Shown here: positions 16,286-25,507 of the stretch, piece by piece | Numbering within the stretch: position 1 is the stretch's first letter | Layout: every line of letters starts with the position of its first letter | DNA from: CAYQLT01 sp964418425 | Lineage (GTDB): Bacteria; Bacillota; Limnochordia; Limnochordales; Geochordaceae | NCBI GenBank assembly: GCA_964418425.1 | Contig: CAYQLT010000009.1 | Coordinates: 13,274 to 77,273, forward strand | DNA: 64,000 bases | Direction: 5' to 3' | The notes under the pieces: model-generated | Seen by the model: the letters and a program-made list of their open reading frames with translations, nothing else | Told to the model about the DNA's origin: nothing | The model's database searches: none | Position numbers and translations under genes: made by a program

Positions 16286-17482
16286 ATGGGGGAGCCGGTC
16301 ATCGTCGAGGCCGTCCGCACGGCCATCGGCAAGCGAGGGGGCGGGTTTCGGGAGACTCGCCCCGAGACCCTCCTGGCGGCGGTGCTGCGGGAGGTGGTGG
16401 CTCGCCCCGGCCTTGCGCCTCACCATGTCGACGATGTGATCGTAGGCTGCGTGACCCAGGCGGGCGAACAGGGAGCCAATGTGGGGCGCATCGGGGTTCT
16501 GGTGGCCGGATACCCGCCCCGGGTGCCCGCCACCAGCATCAACCGCATGTGCGGTTCCAGCCAGCAGGCCATCCACTTTGCCGCCCAGGCGGTGGCAGCG
16601 GGCGATGCGAGCTGGGTGGTGGCGGCCGGAGTGGAGCACATGACCCGGGTGCCGATGTTCAGCGACATCGCCGACCCGCAGGCCAGCGCGGGGGGCACCG
16701 CGGTGGATGTGTTCGACCGTCTCAGCCCGGCCCTGCGGGAACGCTACGAAATCCTGCACCAGGGCGAGTCGGCGGAGCGGATCGCCGAGCGCTACGGCCT
16801 GACCCGCCGGGAGCTGGACACCTTCAGCTTTGAAAGCCACCGGCGCGCCGGCCGTGCCATCCGGGAGGGGCGCTTCGACCGGCAGATCGTGCCGGTACAG
16901 GGAGTCGATGCGGACGGGCGGCCCCTGACGATCCGACAGGACGAGGGTGTGCGCTTCGAGCCCGACCTGGAGAAGATGGCCCAGCTCAAGCCGGCGTTTC
17001 GGCCCCCCGGCCGGGGAGTGATCACCGCCGCCAACTCAAGCCAGATCAGCGACGGCGCCGCCGCCGTGCTGGTCGCCGACCGGGAGGCGGCCCGATCCAT
17101 GGGCCTGCGGCCCCGGGCACGCTTTCGGGCGCGGGTGGCGGTGGGGGATGACCCCACCCTGCAGCTTCTGGGTGTGATCCCTGCCACCCGGCGGGCCCTG
17201 GAGCGGGCAGGAGTCCGGCTGAAGGATCTTGACGTCATCGAGATCAACGAGGCCTTCGCCAGCGTGGTGCTCGCCTGGGGGCGGGAGTTCGAGCCCGACT
17301 GGGAGCGGGTGAACCCCAACGGCGGGGCGATCGCCCACGGTCACCCGCTGGGAGCCACCGGCGCCGTCCTGATGACCAAGCTCCTGGACGAGCTGGAGCG
17401 GCGTGATGGCACCCTCGGCCTTCAGGTCATGTGCATCGGGCACGGGATGGCCACGGCCACCGTCGTCGAGCGCCTGGCATGA
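16286..17482 (+). CDS. Thiolase (acetyl-CoA C-acyltransferase)
   Basis: A 398-residue thiolase. The nucleophilic Cys is in MCGSSQQAIHFAAQ (Cys89), the catalytic His in NGGAIAHGHPLGATGA and the second Cys in CIGHGMA, which replaces the more common CxGGGxG. It cleaves 3-ketoacyl-CoA or condenses two acetyl-CoA in the cytoplasm. AGGGGG about nine bases before the ATG at 16286 fixes the start. It lies 4-9 kb from a 2-hydroxyisobutyryl-CoA mutase-like operon whose product would become acetoacetyl-CoA, a natural substrate. It is convergent with lutC, with an 18-base gap. Confidence 0.93.
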   Translation: MGEPVIVEAVRTAIGKRGGGFRETRPETLLAAVLREVVARPGLAPHHVDDVIVGCVTQAGEQGANVGRIGVLVAGYPPRVPATSINRMCGSSQQAIHFAAQAVAAGDASWVVAAGVEHMTRVPMFSDIADPQASAGGTAVDVFDRLSPALRERYEILHQGESAERIAERYGLTRRELDTFSFESHRRAGRAIREGRFDRQIVPVQGVDADGRPLTIRQDEGVRFEPDLEKMAQLKPAFRPPGRGVITAANSSQISDGAAAVLVADREAARSMGLRPRARFRARVAVGDDPTLQLLGVIPATRRALERAGVRLKDLDVIEINEAFASVVLAWGREFEPDWERVNPNGGAIAHGHPLGATGAVLMTKLLDELERRDGTLGLQVMCIGHGMATATVVERLA

Positions 17483-17500
17483 GGCGCGCCCCCGGCGATC

Positions 17501-18190
17501 TCACGCGCTGGCGGGGAGGCCGCCGGCGGGGTCAGGCTCCGGCCGGCAGAGCAGGACCACGTGCAGCTCCCCCGGCCCGTGCACCCCGATGCTGAGGTCG
17601 TTTTCGATGTCGGCGCTGCGGCTGGGCCCGGTCACAAGGGCCACCGAGGAAGGCAGCTCCTGGCTCGCGGCCAGCCTCTCAAACAACTCCTCCACCGTGG
17701 GCACCAGCACCCGCTCGTCCACCACGGCCACGTGCACCCAGGGCAGCAGGCTGACCGAGCGCCCCCGACCGGGGCCGCTGGCCAGGGCCAGCGTTCCGGT
17801 GGCCGCCACCGCATAGTGGGCCGTGGTGATCCCGACGGCCGCTTGCGCCGCCAGTTCCCTCGCTGCACGCCCGCCGCCTTCACCCGCCGAAATCCCGCTT
17901 TCTCCTGTCCGCCAGACGACGGCCTCCACCCCTGCCTGCGCCAGCGCCTGCACCACGCCCAGCCCGGCAAGCAGTGGGTCGTCCCAGACCAGCACCGGGC
18001 GCCCGCCCGCCGCGCCCGCCGTCAGCGCCGCGACGACCCCTGCCGCCCGGGCCGGGTCATCGACCTGGTGCAAACTGACGTTGAGGCGGGCCAGCTCTGC
18101 GGCGAACCTCCTTCGCAGCGCCTGCTGGCGGTCAAGGGCGCCCCCGACAGCCACAGGGACGGCTTCGGCTTCTATGAGCCGGTCGCTCAC
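17501..18190 (-). CDS. lutC: Lactate utilisation protein C (LUD domain)
   Basis: A LUD-domain protein of 229 residues, third subunit of the LutABC L-lactate oxidation complex. The conserved ITTAHYAVAATGTLAL and LPWVHVAVV-LVPTVEELFERL regions are present, as is the terminal GPSRSADIENDLSIGVHGPGE, which is diagnostic. The GTG at 18190 overlaps the lutB stop as GTGA and has AGGGGG upstream; a longer start at 18214 is less likely. The operon order lutA-lutB-lutC is canonical. Confidence 0.93.
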   Translation of the reverse strand: MSDRLIEAEAVPVAVGGALDRQQALRRRFAAELARLNVSLHQVDDPARAAGVVAALTAGAAGGRPVLVWDDPLLAGLGVVQALAQAGVEAVVWRTGESGISAGEGGGRAARELAAQAAVGITTAHYAVAATGTLALASGPGRGRSVSLLPWVHVAVVDERVLVPTVEELFERLAASQELPSSVALVTGPSRSADIENDLSIGVHGPGELHVVLLCRPEPDPAGGLPASA

Positions 18191-19632
18191 CGGTTGCGCC
18201 CCCTGTTTGCCCATAGCTCCTGGAAGCTCGCCGGAGCGGGCCGCAGAAGGTCGCGCCCCGCCGTCCAGTTGCCCAAAAGCCCCGGAAGCTGTGATATCCA
18301 CTCGCCCCGCCCCCGCCCCAGCAGCCTCGCCAGCCACCGCCCCGCCTTCACCGACAGCCGGAACCCGACCGGGTGCGCCCACAGGTACGCCAGGATGGCC
18401 AGTGGCCGTCCCAGGCCGCTTGTCTCCAGCCCCCCGGCGACGATGTCCGCCCGCTCCCGCAGGATCAGCTCGTGCAGGGGAATGCCCACAGGACAGACCT
18501 CGGTGCAGGCGGCGCACAGCGAGCACGCCTCCGCCGGCAGCGCCCTCCAGTCCGCCAGCCCCGCCAGCTGCGGCGTCAGCACCACCCCGACGGGCCCGCT
18601 GTAGACGGTGCCGTACGCATGCCCGCCGAGGTTCTGGTAGACCGGGCAGTGGTTGAGGCAGGCCCCGCAGCGGATGCAGTGGAGGACCTCCCTGTAGGCG
18701 GATCGACGGATCCGCGAGCGCCCGTTGTCCAGCAGGATCACGTGGAGCTCTTCGGGGCCGTCCGGCTCTCCGGCCTGTCGCGGCCCGGTGATCAGGTGGG
18801 TGTATACGGACATCTTCTGGCCCGTTGCGCTGCGCGCGAGCAGGTTGAGGAAGACGGGCAGATCCGATAGCCTGGGGATCAGCTTCTCGATGCCCACCAC
18901 GGCCACGTGAACCGGCGGAAGCGACGTCACCATCCGCCCGTTGCCCTCGTTGGTCACCACCACCAGGGTTCCCGTCTCGGCCACCAGGAAGTTGGCGCCA
19001 CTGATCCCCAGACCGGCGGCCAGGAATTTCTCCCGCAGCACCTCCCGGGCCACCCGGGTAAGGGTCGGCGTGTCCGACGCGACGGGATGCCCCACCAGCT
19101 CCCCGAACAGCCGGGCCACCTCGTCCCGGCTTTTGTGGATGGAAGGCCCGACGATGTGCGAGGGGGTCTCCCCGGCCAGCTGGATGATGAACTCACCCAG
19201 GTCGGTCTCGACCACCTCCAGGCCGCCTTTGGCCAGCTCGGCGTTGAGATGAACCTCCTCGGTGGCCATGGACTTGGACTTGACCACCAGCCGAACGCCC
19301 CGGCGCGCCGCCAGGCCCCGCACGATGGCGCCCACCTGGTGGCCGCTGGCTGCCCAGTGAACCTGCCCGCCCCGGGCCCGGATCGCGGCCGTCGCCTGCT
19401 CGAGGTAGCGGTCCAGGTGGGCCACCACGTCGGCCTTGATGGCCCGGGCCCGACGCCGCAGGGATTCGAAATCCCCGGACGCCCAGCCCTCTGCGGCCAT
19501 GGCACTCAGCTCCGACAGGGCGCCCCGGCGGGCGGCGGCGAAGCGGTCCGTGCTGAAACGTACCGCCCGCCGCAGACGGCTATCGCCCAGCGCCTGGGCC
19601 GCCCGCTCCCGAAACAGGCTTATGGCTGCCAA
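18187..19632 (-). CDS. lutB: Lactate utilisation iron-sulfur protein B
   Basis: A 481-residue protein with an N-terminal LUD domain (SIHKSRDEVARLFGE about residue 170, FLVAETGTLVVVTNEGNGR) and two C-terminal 4Fe-4S clusters (CIRCGACLNHCPVYQ and CSLCAACTEVCPVGIP). It passes electrons from lactate oxidation with LutA and LutC. The TTG at 19632 is preceded by GGAGGGGGAGG and overlaps the lutA stop by 13 bases. Length and motif order match the Bacillus protein. Confidence 0.94.
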   Translation of the reverse strand: MAAISLFRERAAQALGDSRLRRAVRFSTDRFAAARRGALSELSAMAAEGWASGDFESLRRRARAIKADVVAHLDRYLEQATAAIRARGGQVHWAASGHQVGAIVRGLAARRGVRLVVKSKSMATEEVHLNAELAKGGLEVVETDLGEFIIQLAGETPSHIVGPSIHKSRDEVARLFGELVGHPVASDTPTLTRVAREVLREKFLAAGLGISGANFLVAETGTLVVVTNEGNGRMVTSLPPVHVAVVGIEKLIPRLSDLPVFLNLLARSATGQKMSVYTHLITGPRQAGEPDGPEELHVILLDNGRSRIRRSAYREVLHCIRCGACLNHCPVYQNLGGHAYGTVYSGPVGVVLTPQLAGLADWRALPAEACSLCAACTEVCPVGIPLHELILRERADIVAGGLETSGLGRPLAILAYLWAHPVGFRLSVKAGRWLARLLGRGRGEWISQLPGLLGNWTAGRDLLRPAPASFQELWANRGRNR

Positions 19633-20447
19633 GGCGCCTCCCCCTCCGCTGCCGGCCGGCCGCCACGATCCCCGTTGCGGCTTCGGCCCGCCGGCATCTC
19701 CGCCTTCGGGGCCAACGGCACGCCCCGGCCATGCCGCATGAGCCCCAGGCCTTCGGCCAGCACCTCGGCCAGGTGGGCGAAGCGCAGGCCCAACTGGCGG
19801 CGATGGGCTCGCCCCATCAGGTGCAGCAAGCAGGATGTGTCGCCGCTCACCACCAGTTCGGCTCCGGTGGCCAGGATGCCGTCCAGCTTGTCGTCGGCCA
19901 TGGCCACCGACACCTCCGGGGACTTGACCGAAAAGGTGCCCCCGAACCCGCAGCAGCGCTCGGCGTCGGGCAGCGCCAAAAGCTCCAGCCCCTCCACCGC
20001 CTGAAGCAGGCGAAGGGGCGGCTCTGCCAGGTGCAGCAGCCGCAGCGCATGGCAGGACGTGTGGTAGACGGCCCGGGCCGAAAAGCGTGCCCCCAGCTGC
20101 ACCTGTCCCAGACGGCGCACGATGAACTCGCTGAACTCGTAAACCCGTCCGGCCACCTCTTCGGCCCGCTCGGCCAGAAGGGGCGACGCCCGCAAAAGGG
20201 GGCCGTAGCCTTCCCGAACCATGGCCGTGCAGGAGGGGGAAACGCCCACGATGCAGTCGGCCCGCCCGAACGCGTGCAGGAAGTGCCGGGCCAGCCGCCG
20301 GGCCTGGTGGGGGTACCCGCTGTTGTAGTGGGCCTGGCCGCAGCACGTCTGAGCCTGGGGGACGTCCACCTCCACGCCGAGGTGCTCCAGCACCCGGGCG
20401 GCCGCCAGCGCCGCTCGGGGAAAGAAGACGTCGTTGACGCAGCCCAC
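19620..20447 (-). CDS. lutA: Lactate utilisation protein A (CCG-domain oxidoreductase)
   Basis: A two-CCG-domain protein of the LutA/YkgE group. The Cys-Cys-Gly motifs are TCCGQAHYNSGYP and RCCGFGGTFSVKSPEVS, which bind a cluster or partner. The first usable start codon is the GTG at 20447, but the family's N-terminal beta-strand (here ALFVGCVNDVFFP) begins upstream of it. In frame upstream, a good SD (GAGGGGAG) is followed by GTA at 20475-20477, not a start codon, and then a stop. The real or ancestral start may have been at 20477. The C-terminus has about 30 extra Arg/Gly-rich residues. Confidence 0.88.
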   Translation of the reverse strand: MGCVNDVFFPRAALAAARVLEHLGVEVDVPQAQTCCGQAHYNSGYPHQARRLARHFLHAFGRADCIVGVSPSCTAMVREGYGPLLRASPLLAERAEEVAGRVYEFSEFIVRRLGQVQLGARFSARAVYHTSCHALRLLHLAEPPLRLLQAVEGLELLALPDAERCCGFGGTFSVKSPEVSVAMADDKLDGILATGAELVVSGDTSCLLHLMGRAHRRQLGLRFAHLAEVLAEGLGLMRHGRGVPLAPKAEMPAGRSRNGDRGGRPAAEGEAPWQP

Positions 20448-20663
20448 GAAAAGCGCCGCCCGAAGCCGTGCCGCTACGTCGCCCCGCTCCCCTCGCCTGG
20501 ATGTCTACGCCGTCATCGGGCAAACACCCTGCCCCCGGGCGCCCGCAGGGGGCGAGCGGACCGGCGTCGAAGGGGATGCCCCGGCCTTGCGCCGGGCGCT
20601 GGCTTCCGCGGCGTCGCCGGCACCTGTGGCCAGGCCGGTCGGCCAACACAAGGGGGCGCCGGG

Positions 20664-21743
20664 ATGACCTCGCAGAAAGGTACGCCGGAGGGCCGGGTCT
20701 TTCAAGTCGCCCCCGGCGTCATGGGAATCGACCTCTACTTCCTGGGCCGGCCGCACCTCATCGCCAGCTACGTGCTCACCGGCCCCGACGGCCGCTTCGC
20801 GCTGGTGGACGTCGGGCCGGAGAGCACGCTGGACCAGCTGGAAGCCGGGCTGCAGGCCCTGGGGCTCGATCTGCGCCGGCTGGAGGCGGTGCTGGTCACC
20901 CACATCCACCTGGATCATGCCGGCGCCGCCGGGGCCCTGGCTGGCAAGGCCGGCTGCCCGGTGTACGTCCACGAATCGGGGGCGCCGCACCTGGCGGAGC
21001 CCGCCCGCCTTTGGTCCAGCGCCGCCCGGCTGTTCGGGGCCGACATGCAGCGGTTGTGGAAGGGCATCTCGCCCGTGCCCGCAGGGCAGCTGCGAGCGCT
21101 GGGCAGCCGGGCCACGGTGGAGGTGGCCGGCCATACCCTGACGGCATACCACACCCCCGGCCACGCCTCCCACCACGTGGTCTACGCGCTGGAAGGCGCC
21201 GCGGCGGTGGACAGAAGCGCCGCGCCTGACACCGGCGGGGCGCCGGACGGGGGCGTCCTCTTCGCCGGGGACGCCGCGGGCGTCCGGATGCCCGGCAGCC
21301 CCTACGTCTGGCCGCCCACACCCCCGCCCGACCTCAGCCTGGAGCAGTGGGACGAAACCATCGGCCTCCTGCGGCGTCTTTCCCCGTCCCTTGTGGCGGT
21401 CGGCCACTTCGGCGCCCATCGCGAGGACGTGAGCGACCACCTGGAGCGCCTGCAGCGGCGCCTGCACCGCTGGGCCGAGCTGGTGCGCTCGACCCTGGAG
21501 GAGGGCCTCGAGGAGCCCCAGATCATCCGGCGGCTGCAAGCTCTGGCCGCCTCGGAACTGCAGGCTCTGCGCGCCGACCCGGGCGGGCTCGCAAGCTATG
21601 AGGCGGTCTCACCCATGGAGCACAACGCCATGGGCCTGCTGCGGTACTGGCAAAAGCGCGGGGCCACCTCCACGGGTGGCGCCGGCGCGCCCCCGCCGGC
21701 CGGCGGCACCGCCGCTTGGCCCCGCCCGACCGGCGGCCCCTGA
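20664..21743 (+). CDS. MBL-fold metallo-hydrolase
   Basis: A metallo-beta-lactamase fold hydrolase of 359 residues. The metal site is VTHIHLDHAGAAG (HxHxDH), then TPGHASHH and FAGDAAGVR. About 100 C-terminal residues are helical and may form a winged-helix-like or dimer domain. AGGGGG before the ATG sets the start. It is divergent from lutA and convergent, with a four-base gap, with the CoA ligase gene of the hydroxy-acid operon. Relatives hydrolyse thioesters or lactones, so a role in acyl-CoA turnover is plausible but unproven. Confidence 0.88.
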   Translation: MTSQKGTPEGRVFQVAPGVMGIDLYFLGRPHLIASYVLTGPDGRFALVDVGPESTLDQLEAGLQALGLDLRRLEAVLVTHIHLDHAGAAGALAGKAGCPVYVHESGAPHLAEPARLWSSAARLFGADMQRLWKGISPVPAGQLRALGSRATVEVAGHTLTAYHTPGHASHHVVYALEGAAAVDRSAAPDTGGAPDGGVLFAGDAAGVRMPGSPYVWPPTPPPDLSLEQWDETIGLLRRLSPSLVAVGHFGAHREDVSDHLERLQRRLHRWAELVRSTLEEGLEEPQIIRRLQALAASELQALRADPGGLASYEAVSPMEHNAMGLLRYWQKRGATSTGGAGAPPPAGGTAAWPRPTGGP

Positions 21744-21747
21744 CAGT

Positions 21748-23244
21748 CTACCTCTGCTCCTGACGGTCTTCCCGGGCCCCCGGGCTCCAGCCGCCCTTTT
21801 GCATCTGGCGCAGGGACTCGTAAAGGTCCCGCCGGTCGATGATGCGCCGGGCCTTGAACTCCGTGCGCGCCAGCTCGCCTTCGGGGACCAGCACCACCCG
21901 GGTTCGCACCCCGATGGCCCGGTGCACCGCCTCCTCCACCCTGCGACGTAGTTCCTCCAGACGAGGGTCGTCTTCTGGCAGCGCGAGAGTTCCCTGCGCG
22001 CCGGCCGCGGCGCCCTGCAGCGCCGACGGACGGTATTCGGCCTGCACCACCAGCGTGTCCATCTCGTTGGCCCGGCTGATGATGATGCGGTACTCCTCGC
22101 CCAGCTCCCCGAAGCCCCGAAGGGCGTCCTCGATGACGTTGGGGTAGACGTTCACCCCTCGGACGATGAACATATCGTCCACCCGCCCGTAGATCCCGAG
22201 CGGCAGCCTGGGGTACGTGCGCCCGCAGGGGCAGGGTTCGTCGGTCCACCGGGTCAGGTCGCCCGACCAGAACCGGATCATGGGCTGGGAGGTGCGCTCC
22301 AGGTGGGTGTAGACCGGAACCCCCTCCTCCCCGTAGCCCACCACCTCGCCCGTGCGCCGGTCCACCACCTCGGTGTAGACGATGTCCTGCCACAGGTGCA
22401 TCCCCTGCCGGTGCGCGCACTCCCCGTTGGCCATCCACGGGCTCATCTCCGCAGTGCTGCCGGTATCCACGCAGATCCCGCCGAACGTCTCCTCGATGCG
22501 GGCCTTGGTGGCGGGTATGCCGGCGCCGGGCTCCCCGGAGAAAAAGAGGATGCGGAAATTGAAGTCCCGGCGCGGGTCGACCCCCATGCGCCGGGCCGTC
22601 TCCGCCAGGTACAGAGCGTAGGACGGCGTGCCATAAAAGACGGTCGGTTTGACCCGGGCGATCCATTCCACGGCCCGCTCCGTCTGCCCGGGAAGCCCGG
22701 CCCCGAAGGGAAAGGCCCGAGCGCCCAGGCGCTCCGTCCCCAAAAGAGCGCCCCAGCTTCCCATGTACAGGCTGAACAGCGACCCGATGAAGACGGTATC
22801 GGAGGGCCTCACCCCGAACCCCCACATGACCCGCGCGTGGGCGTGGGCGATCCGCTCCCAGTCCCCGCGGTCGATGGCGAAGACCGTGGGGCGCCCGGTG
22901 GTGCCCGAGGTTCCGTGGATGTGGTACAGCTCGGCAGGATCCGCGCACAGGTTGCTGCCCCACGGGGGGTTCTCCTCCTGGTCCTTGCGGATGTCGTCCT
23001 TGGTCACGAAGGGCAGCCGCCGGAAATCCGACAGCGTCCGGATGTCGTCCGGGGTGATGCCAGCTGCTTTCCACTTGCGCCGGTAAAAGGGCGAGCGCGC
23101 CCAGCAGTACTCCAGCTGGGCCTTGAGCTTGGCCAGGATGAGGCCTTCCCGCTCCCCGGGATCGGCCGTCTCCTCCCGGCGAAACCAATAGGGCTCGTCC
23201 GGGGGAGGCAGGTAGTGGCGGTCATAGACCGGCGGCCACGACAT
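21748..23244 (-). CDS. AMP-forming acyl-CoA ligase, PaaK-like
   Basis: An adenylate-forming CoA ligase of 498 residues, about 60 longer than classical phenylacetate-CoA ligase. The P-loop is YHIHGTSGTTGRPTVFAI; the WSGDLTRW and RVDDMFIVRGVNVYP motifs of the hinge region are also present. Its ATG lies 23 bases inside the end of the B12-subunit gene, so it is translationally coupled to the mutase. Because the mutase has 2-hydroxyisobutyryl-CoA mutase residues, the likely role is to activate the free acid (2-hydroxyisobutyrate or a similar branched hydroxy-acid) to its CoA thioester. The substrate is inferred from context only. Confidence 0.9.
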   Translation of the reverse strand: MSWPPVYDRHYLPPPDEPYWFRREETADPGEREGLILAKLKAQLEYCWARSPFYRRKWKAAGITPDDIRTLSDFRRLPFVTKDDIRKDQEENPPWGSNLCADPAELYHIHGTSGTTGRPTVFAIDRGDWERIAHAHARVMWGFGVRPSDTVFIGSLFSLYMGSWGALLGTERLGARAFPFGAGLPGQTERAVEWIARVKPTVFYGTPSYALYLAETARRMGVDPRRDFNFRILFFSGEPGAGIPATKARIEETFGGICVDTGSTAEMSPWMANGECAHRQGMHLWQDIVYTEVVDRRTGEVVGYGEEGVPVYTHLERTSQPMIRFWSGDLTRWTDEPCPCGRTYPRLPLGIYGRVDDMFIVRGVNVYPNVIEDALRGFGELGEEYRIIISRANEMDTLVVQAEYRPSALQGAAAGAQGTLALPEDDPRLEELRRRVEEAVHRAIGVRTRVVLVPEGELARTEFKARRIIDRRDLYESLRQMQKGGWSPGAREDRQEQR

Positions 23245-23707
23245 CCCGCATCGACCCCCGCTTGCGGTCCTCGACCAGCCCAGTGATGGTGCTCACGATA
23301 TCCTCGATGCGGGCGCCGGTGGTGAAGACCGCCCGCACCCCCATGGCCTGCAGGGGAGCCACGTCCCGCTGGGGGATCACACCACCCAGCACCACGATGG
23401 CGTCTTGCAGCCCCCGCTCGGCCAGGGCCTTCATCAGCTCCGGCATCAACCGCATATGGGCGCCGGACAGCAGGCTGATGCCGATCACGTCGGGATCTTC
23501 CTGCAACGCCGCCTCGGCCACCTGCGCCGGGGTGAGGCGCATGCCCAGGTAGATCACCTCGAGCCCCCGATCTCGCAGGCTACGGGCCAGCACCTTGATG
23601 CCCCGGTCGTGCCCGTCCAAACCCATCTTGGCCAAAAGCACCCGGATCCGCCGGCCACCGGCAGCCGGCGCCTGAGCCGCCATGACGGTCTCGGGGATCT
23701 GCCCCAT
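23222..23707 (-). CDS. hcmB: B12-binding subunit of acyl-CoA mutase (HcmB-like)
   Basis: A cobalamin-binding domain protein of about 161 residues. The base-off/His-on motif is KMGLDGHDRG (Asp-x-His-x-x-Gly), followed by GISLLSGAH and VVLGGVIPQRD, which line the dimethylbenzimidazole tail. About 20 residues precede the core domain. It forms the heterotetrameric mutase with the large subunit encoded 93 bases upstream. The ATG at 23707 is preferred over tandem GTGs at 23713-23716. The symbol follows the assignment of the large subunit and shares its uncertainty. Confidence 0.85.
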   Translation of the reverse strand: MGQIPETVMAAQAPAAGGRRIRVLLAKMGLDGHDRGIKVLARSLRDRGLEVIYLGMRLTPAQVAEAALQEDPDVIGISLLSGAHMRLMPELMKALAERGLQDAIVVLGGVIPQRDVAPLQAMGVRAVFTTGARIEDIVSTITGLVEDRKRGSMRDVVAAGL

Positions 23708-23800
23708 TCTCACCACGCCCCTGCCTGCCGTCCCCTCGCCATTCCCCCGCCCGCTGCCGGCGCCCCCCGGCCGGCCACGAGGGCGCCGGTTCGGCGGCCC

Positions 23801-25492
23801 TCAGTAGACCGCCGGATCCACGTAGGTGCCCGACTCCTCCCGGAACAGGCCCATGATCTCCCCCTCGGTGGCGCCCGCACGCACCGCCGCCTGGATGGCA
23901 GGAATGCAGTTGCCACCCGCCCGGTAGACGGCTCGAAGCTCCCGAAGCGCCTCCCGAACCCGACCGTCGTGGCGGGCCTGTAAAAACGCTTGCAGGCGGG
24001 CTTTCTGCTGGTCCTCGTACGTCTCGTCAAACTGAAAGAGCTCCACGCCCGCCTCGTCGGCCTCCCGGTCCTCCACGAAGGCGTTTTCCCCTACCCACGT
24101 CAGCTCTCCGGTCTCCAGCTTCTGCTGATACTCGGCCGCCGAGCGGGCGATCTCCCTCTCGAAGTATCCCGAGCGGACCCCGGCCATCATCCCGTCCAGG
24201 TAGCTCCCGCCACCCAGATCGTCCCGGATGTGGCGCAGGTAGGTGACGGTCTCGGCCTCGACCTGATCCGTCAGCGCCTCCACCAGATACGACCCGCCCA
24301 GCGGGTCCACCACGTCGGCGACCCCCGATTCGTAGGCGATCACCTGCTGGGTGCGCAGCGCCACGCGCATGGCGTCCTCGGACGGGATGTCGTACGCCTC
24401 GTCGTAGCCGCTCACATGCAACGACTGCGTGCCGCCCAGGACGGCAGCCAGCGCCTGCAGCGTCCCCCGGATGATGTTGTTCTTGGGCCCCTTGCGGGCC
24501 AGGGTGGAACCCAGTGTCTGGGTGTGGAACTTCAACTGCAACGAGCGCGCGTCCTGTACCCCGAACTCCTCCCGCAAGATGCGTGCCCACAGCCGCCGCG
24601 CCGCCCGAAACTTGGCGACCTCCTCGAAGAAGTCCATGTGGCAGCCGAAGAAGAACGACAAATTGCGGGCGGCCACGTTGAGATCCAGCCCGCGCCGGCG
24701 CAGGGCTTCCGCGTAGGCCAGGCCCTGCCCCAGGGTGAAGGCGAGCTCCTGAACCGCTGTGGCCCCGGCCTCCCGGGTGTGGTAGCCGGAGACGTTGATG
24801 GCGTTCCACTTGGGCACCTCCCGGCTGCACCACTCCACCACGTCGATGGCCAGCCGCACGGAGGGTTCGGGAGGCAGCGCGTAGGTCTTCTGACCGTAGA
24901 ACTCCTTGAGCGGGTCGTTTTGCACCGTGCCCCGAAGCTCGCGCACGGCGATGCCTCGGCTCTCCGCCACGCTGACGAACATGGGCAACAGCACGCACGC
25001 CGGGTGATTGATGGTAAACGAGACGCTGACCCGGTCTATGGGGATGTCCCGGAAGAGGTCGTCCATGTCCTGGATGGTATCGATGGCCACGCCCAGGCGG
25101 CCGACCTCCCCCTGGGCCACCGGATCGGAGGAGTCGTAGCCGGTGAGGGTGGGATGGTCGAAGTCGGTGCTCAACCCCGTCTGCCCCTGGGCCAGCAGGA
25201 AGCGGTAGCGCTCGTTGGTGGCCAGTGCGGTGCCAAACCCGGCGATCTGGCGGCGGGTCCAAAGCCGGCCCCGGTACATGGACGGGTAGACGCCCCGGGT
25301 ATAGGGATACTCGCCCGGAAAGCCGAGCTTCAACGCACGCGCCCCTTCTTCCTCGGGCGCAGGGCCGTAAAGGGGCGCAAGGGGCAGGCCCGAGACGGTG
25401 GTGAAACGGGGCTTGCGCTCGGGGTGCTGGCGGATGAAGGGTTCGTAGGTTTGCCTTCGCCAGCGCTCTTGCTCTTGTGCCCAGGCGCCCAC
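23801..25492 (-). CDS. hcmA: 2-hydroxyisobutyryl-CoA mutase large subunit (MCM family)
   Basis: The adenosylcobalamin-dependent acyl-CoA mutase catalytic subunit, 563 residues, as long as known HcmA proteins. The substrate pocket separates the subfamilies. Methylmalonyl-CoA mutase has Tyr in RQYAGFST and Ala 27 residues later. Here the positions are Ile83 (RRQIAGFGT) and Asp110 (STDFDHPT), the Ile/Asp pair of 2-hydroxyisobutyryl-CoA mutase (Ile90/Asp117 in Aquincola). The CoA-binding Arg in PPEPSVRL and NVSGYH are kept. It would convert 2-hydroxyisobutyryl-CoA to 3-hydroxybutyryl-CoA by radical rearrangement. A standard methylmalonyl-CoA mutase annotation is the alternative, less likely on these residues. 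It lies 15 bases after the gntR stop. Confidence 0.87.
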   Translation of the reverse strand: MGAWAQEQERWRRQTYEPFIRQHPERKPRFTTVSGLPLAPLYGPAPEEEGARALKLGFPGEYPYTRGVYPSMYRGRLWTRRQIAGFGTALATNERYRFLLAQGQTGLSTDFDHPTLTGYDSSDPVAQGEVGRLGVAIDTIQDMDDLFRDIPIDRVSVSFTINHPACVLLPMFVSVAESRGIAVRELRGTVQNDPLKEFYGQKTYALPPEPSVRLAIDVVEWCSREVPKWNAINVSGYHTREAGATAVQELAFTLGQGLAYAEALRRRGLDLNVAARNLSFFFGCHMDFFEEVAKFRAARRLWARILREEFGVQDARSLQLKFHTQTLGSTLARKGPKNNIIRGTLQALAAVLGGTQSLHVSGYDEAYDIPSEDAMRVALRTQQVIAYESGVADVVDPLGGSYLVEALTDQVEAETVTYLRHIRDDLGGGSYLDGMMAGVRSGYFEREIARSAAEYQQKLETGELTWVGENAFVEDREADEAGVELFQFDETYEDQQKARLQAFLQARHDGRVREALRELRAVYRAGGNCIPAIQAAVRAGATEGEIMGLFREESGTYVDPAVY

Positions 25493-25507
25493 GTCCGGCT
25501 ACCCCCT

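Noticed and set aside
23801..25492. Plain methylmalonyl-CoA mutase annotation
   Set aside because: The substrate-pocket residues are Ile83 and Asp110 instead of Tyr and Ala, matching 2-hydroxyisobutyryl-CoA mutase.
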